DNA of 54,036 nt, taken from NCBI GenBank assembly GCA_030698375.1, contig JAUYLL010000128.1:1-54036 (forward strand), in the 5' to 3' direction. Each line of letters begins with the position of its first letter. Positions within the stretch are counted from its first letter, which is position 1. This document shows, one piece after another, positions 52,541 through 54,036 of the stretch. This DNA is from Nocardioides sp. GTDB taxonomy: Bacteria > Actinomycetota > Actinomycetes > Propionibacteriales > Nocardioidaceae. The notes beneath the pieces were generated by a model. It made no database searches. It was not told the origin of the DNA and was given only the letters and a program-made list of their open reading frames with translations. Made by a program: the position numbers and the translations under genes.

Positions 52541-53809
52541 GTGAACCCGCCCGTGCTCGCCTCGGGCGACGATTCCGCCCTCCGTGCAACGACGGCTCCG
52601 TCTACGCACGCGATGGGTCGGCTGGTCCAGGCGGTCCGTGACCTCGCGGCGGCGCGTGACCTCGACCGGGTGGTCGAGATCGTCCGACACGCCGCCCGGG
52701 AGCTCGTCGACGCTGACGGGGCGACCTTCGTGCTTCGCGACGAGGGGCAGTGCTTCTACGTCGACGAGGACGCCATCCACCCCCTGTGGCGCGGACAACG
52801 TTTTCCCCTCGATGCATGCATCAGCGGTTGGTCGATGCTACACAGCGAACAGGTCGTCATCCCCGACATCTACCTCGACGACCGGATCCCGCACGACGCC
52901 TACCGTTTGACCTTCGTCAAGAGCCTGGTGATGACCCCGATCCGCACGGCGGAACCCGTGGGCTCCATCGGGACCTACTGGGCCGGCGAACGGGTCGCGA
53001 CGCCCGCAGATTGCGAGCTCCTGCTGGCTCTCGCTGACAGCACCTCAGTCGCCATGGAAAGCATCCGGATCCTCGACGAGCTGGAGCGACGCGTCGCGGA
53101 GCGCACGCACGCGCTCCAGGCGAGCAACCACGACCTCGCGGCGTTCGCGCACGTGGCGGCCCATGATCTGACGGCACCGCTGGCGACGATCTCGGGCTAT
53201 GCCGAGCTGATCTCCGACATGGACGCTGCCTCGATGAGTAGCGAGGGCACGAACGCCCTCGGCAAGGTGCGCCGACAGGCCGCCAGGATGGCGGGTCTCA
53301 TCGACGCCGTGTTGTCCTACAGCACCGCCGCCACCGCCCCACTCTCCGTGTCAACGATCAGCCTCCGAGACGTCACCGACAGCGTCCTGTGCGATCTCGC
53401 CGACCTGATCGCCTCACGCGGCGCCAGTGTCGAGGTTGCCGACCTCCCCCTTGTCCGGGGCTCGGCGCCGCTCCTGGAGAGGGTGGTGCAGAACCTGGTG
53501 GTCAACGCGATCAGCTATGGCGACCCGGTCGCGCCGCGAGTGCGGATCGAGGGCGGTGTGCGCGGCGCAGAGGTCCACGTCCAGGTCAGCGACAACGGCG
53601 GCGGGGTCACGCCGGACGAGCGCGAGTCGATCTTCGACATGTTCTCGCGCGGCACCGCCGGCGCGCTCGCGCCAGGGTCCGGCATCGGACTGGCCTTCGC
53701 TCGACGGGTGGTGGCGCGCCACGGCGGGACGCTCACGGTCTCCGACGCCGAGGGCGGCGGCGCGTGCTTCACGCTGGTGCTGCCCGGCCGCGTGACGGCC
53801 GAGGGGTGA
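52541..53809 (+). CDS. GAF-domain sensor histidine kinase
   Basis: The 422-residue protein starts at GTG 52541 behind GGAGGG; ATG 52526 is an alternative. A GAF domain (VVEIVRHAARELVDADGATF, then SLVMTPIRTAEPVGSIGTYW) leads by a helix to a HisKA segment (AHVAAHDLTAPLATISGYAE) with the phospho-accepting His. The ATPase domain has NLVVNAISY, DNGGGV and GSGIGLAFARRVV. No membrane segment is seen, so it senses an internal signal. No response regulator is encoded nearby. Confidence 0.9.
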   Translation: MNPPVLASGDDSALRATTAPSTHAMGRLVQAVRDLAAARDLDRVVEIVRHAARELVDADGATFVLRDEGQCFYVDEDAIHPLWRGQRFPLDACISGWSMLHSEQVVIPDIYLDDRIPHDAYRLTFVKSLVMTPIRTAEPVGSIGTYWAGERVATPADCELLLALADSTSVAMESIRILDELERRVAERTHALQASNHDLAAFAHVAAHDLTAPLATISGYAELISDMDAASMSSEGTNALGKVRRQAARMAGLIDAVLSYSTAATAPLSVSTISLRDVTDSVLCDLADLIASRGASVEVADLPLVRGSAPLLERVVQNLVVNAISYGDPVAPRVRIEGGVRGAEVHVQVSDNGGGVTPDERESIFDMFSRGTAGALAPGSGIGLAFARRVVARHGGTLTVSDAEGGGACFTLVLPGRVTAEG

Positions 53810-53911
53810 GAACACCCGGGCCCATCGCTGCGTGCGGCGACGGATCCAGGCGGGCCCCGCGAACGCCTTTCCCTTTCTGTGCGTCCACGGCTGGAAAGCC
53901 GACCAACGATC

Positions 53912-53917
53912 TAGCCT
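53912..53917 (+). promoter_or_regulatory. -10 box of the last, leaderless gene
   Basis: TAGCCT is followed by five bases and the ATG at 53923. Confidence 0.45.
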
Positions 53918-53922
53918 GAAGC

Positions 53923-54036
53923 ATGGCCTCCCCCGTCACCACCGCGAGCAGGAAGGGCGACACGGTACGCGCCGCGCACCAGGCCGGTCTCCTGTTCCTC
54001 ATCTCGGCCGTGCTGAGCTTGGTCGCGACCACCTCC
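53923..54036 (+). CDS. Start of a membrane protein, partial
   Basis: Only 38 residues are visible: a short basic N-terminus (ASPVTTASRKGDTVRAAHQ), then a hydrophobic segment (AGLLFLISAVLSLVATTS), likely the first membrane helix. The gene continues past the window. The type of protein cannot be determined. Confidence 0.6.
   Translation, partial: MASPVTTASRKGDTVRAAHQAGLLFLISAVLSLVATTS

Overview
The window is very GC-rich, densely coded actinobacterial chromosome. GTG starts are frequent, 4-nt stop/start overlaps join many genes, and several -10 boxes sit exactly six bases before the start codon (leaderless mRNAs). The gene families (HelD/HelR-type ATPase, DUF2470 protein, DUF7455 protein, DesA3-like desaturase with ferredoxin-type reductase, MDMPI-fold TIGR03084 protein, several acyl-CoA dehydrogenases) fit a Nocardioides-like member of the Propionibacteriales. 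That placement is an inference. No rRNA, tRNA, CRISPR array, prophage or intact insertion sequence was seen.

Layout. 1-1639: 5' part of a HelD/HelR helicase-like ATPase (minus), then a secreted protein (plus). 2458-13816: acyl-CoA catabolism on the minus strand. Its core is an eight-gene run (TetR, TIGR03084, AtuA-like, acyl-CoA dehydrogenase, SRPBCC, carboxylase beta, carboxylase alpha with biotin carrier, acyl-CoA dehydrogenase) in which every junction is a 4-nt overlap. It ends in a long hairpin and is followed by a DUF559/AbiEi-like protein and a glutaconyl-type enoyl-CoA hydratase. Together these resemble the acyclic-terpene (atu) and leucine (liu) pathways. 14612-17846: DesA3-like desaturase, its reductase and a FabR/DesT-like TetR regulator. 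17843-19281: VIT-family transporter, VOC protein and an MFS gene fossil. 19278-23897: acyl-CoA dehydrogenase, SDR, APH-like kinase, histidine phosphatase and SDR, which look like a 4-hydroxyacyl-CoA pathway. 24013-26290: ABC exporter. 26471-30817: FadB/FadJ-type enzyme and thiolase, divergent from a MerR regulator. 30860-32523: alpha-methylacyl-CoA racemase and AroQ. 32537-41557: mixed genes, including a K+ channel, pirin, multicopper oxidase, DsbA-like protein, several membrane proteins, an iron-regulated DUF2470 protein and a BASS transporter. 41641-45831: OsmC, a PucR-type regulator and a second reductase-desaturase pair. 45910-54036: GH6 hydrolase, Ser/Thr kinase with a lipoprotein, glutathione peroxidase, NhaC antiporter, a frameshifted histidine kinase, a PPOX gene fossil, an intact GAF histidine kinase and the start of a membrane protein.

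The dominant theme is lipid and acyl-CoA metabolism: two separately regulated desaturase modules and three CoA-ester pathways, each with its own regulator or promoter. The most unusual sequence-level features are three. An 80-bp element with a long perfect palindrome occurs twice (15868-15947 and 40613-40692). A palindromic repeat is perfect at a gene end (30824-30853) and is also found, slightly diverged, inside the AtuA-like gene, where it encodes an interdomain linker. An iron-box palindrome overlaps the promoter of the DUF2470 gene.
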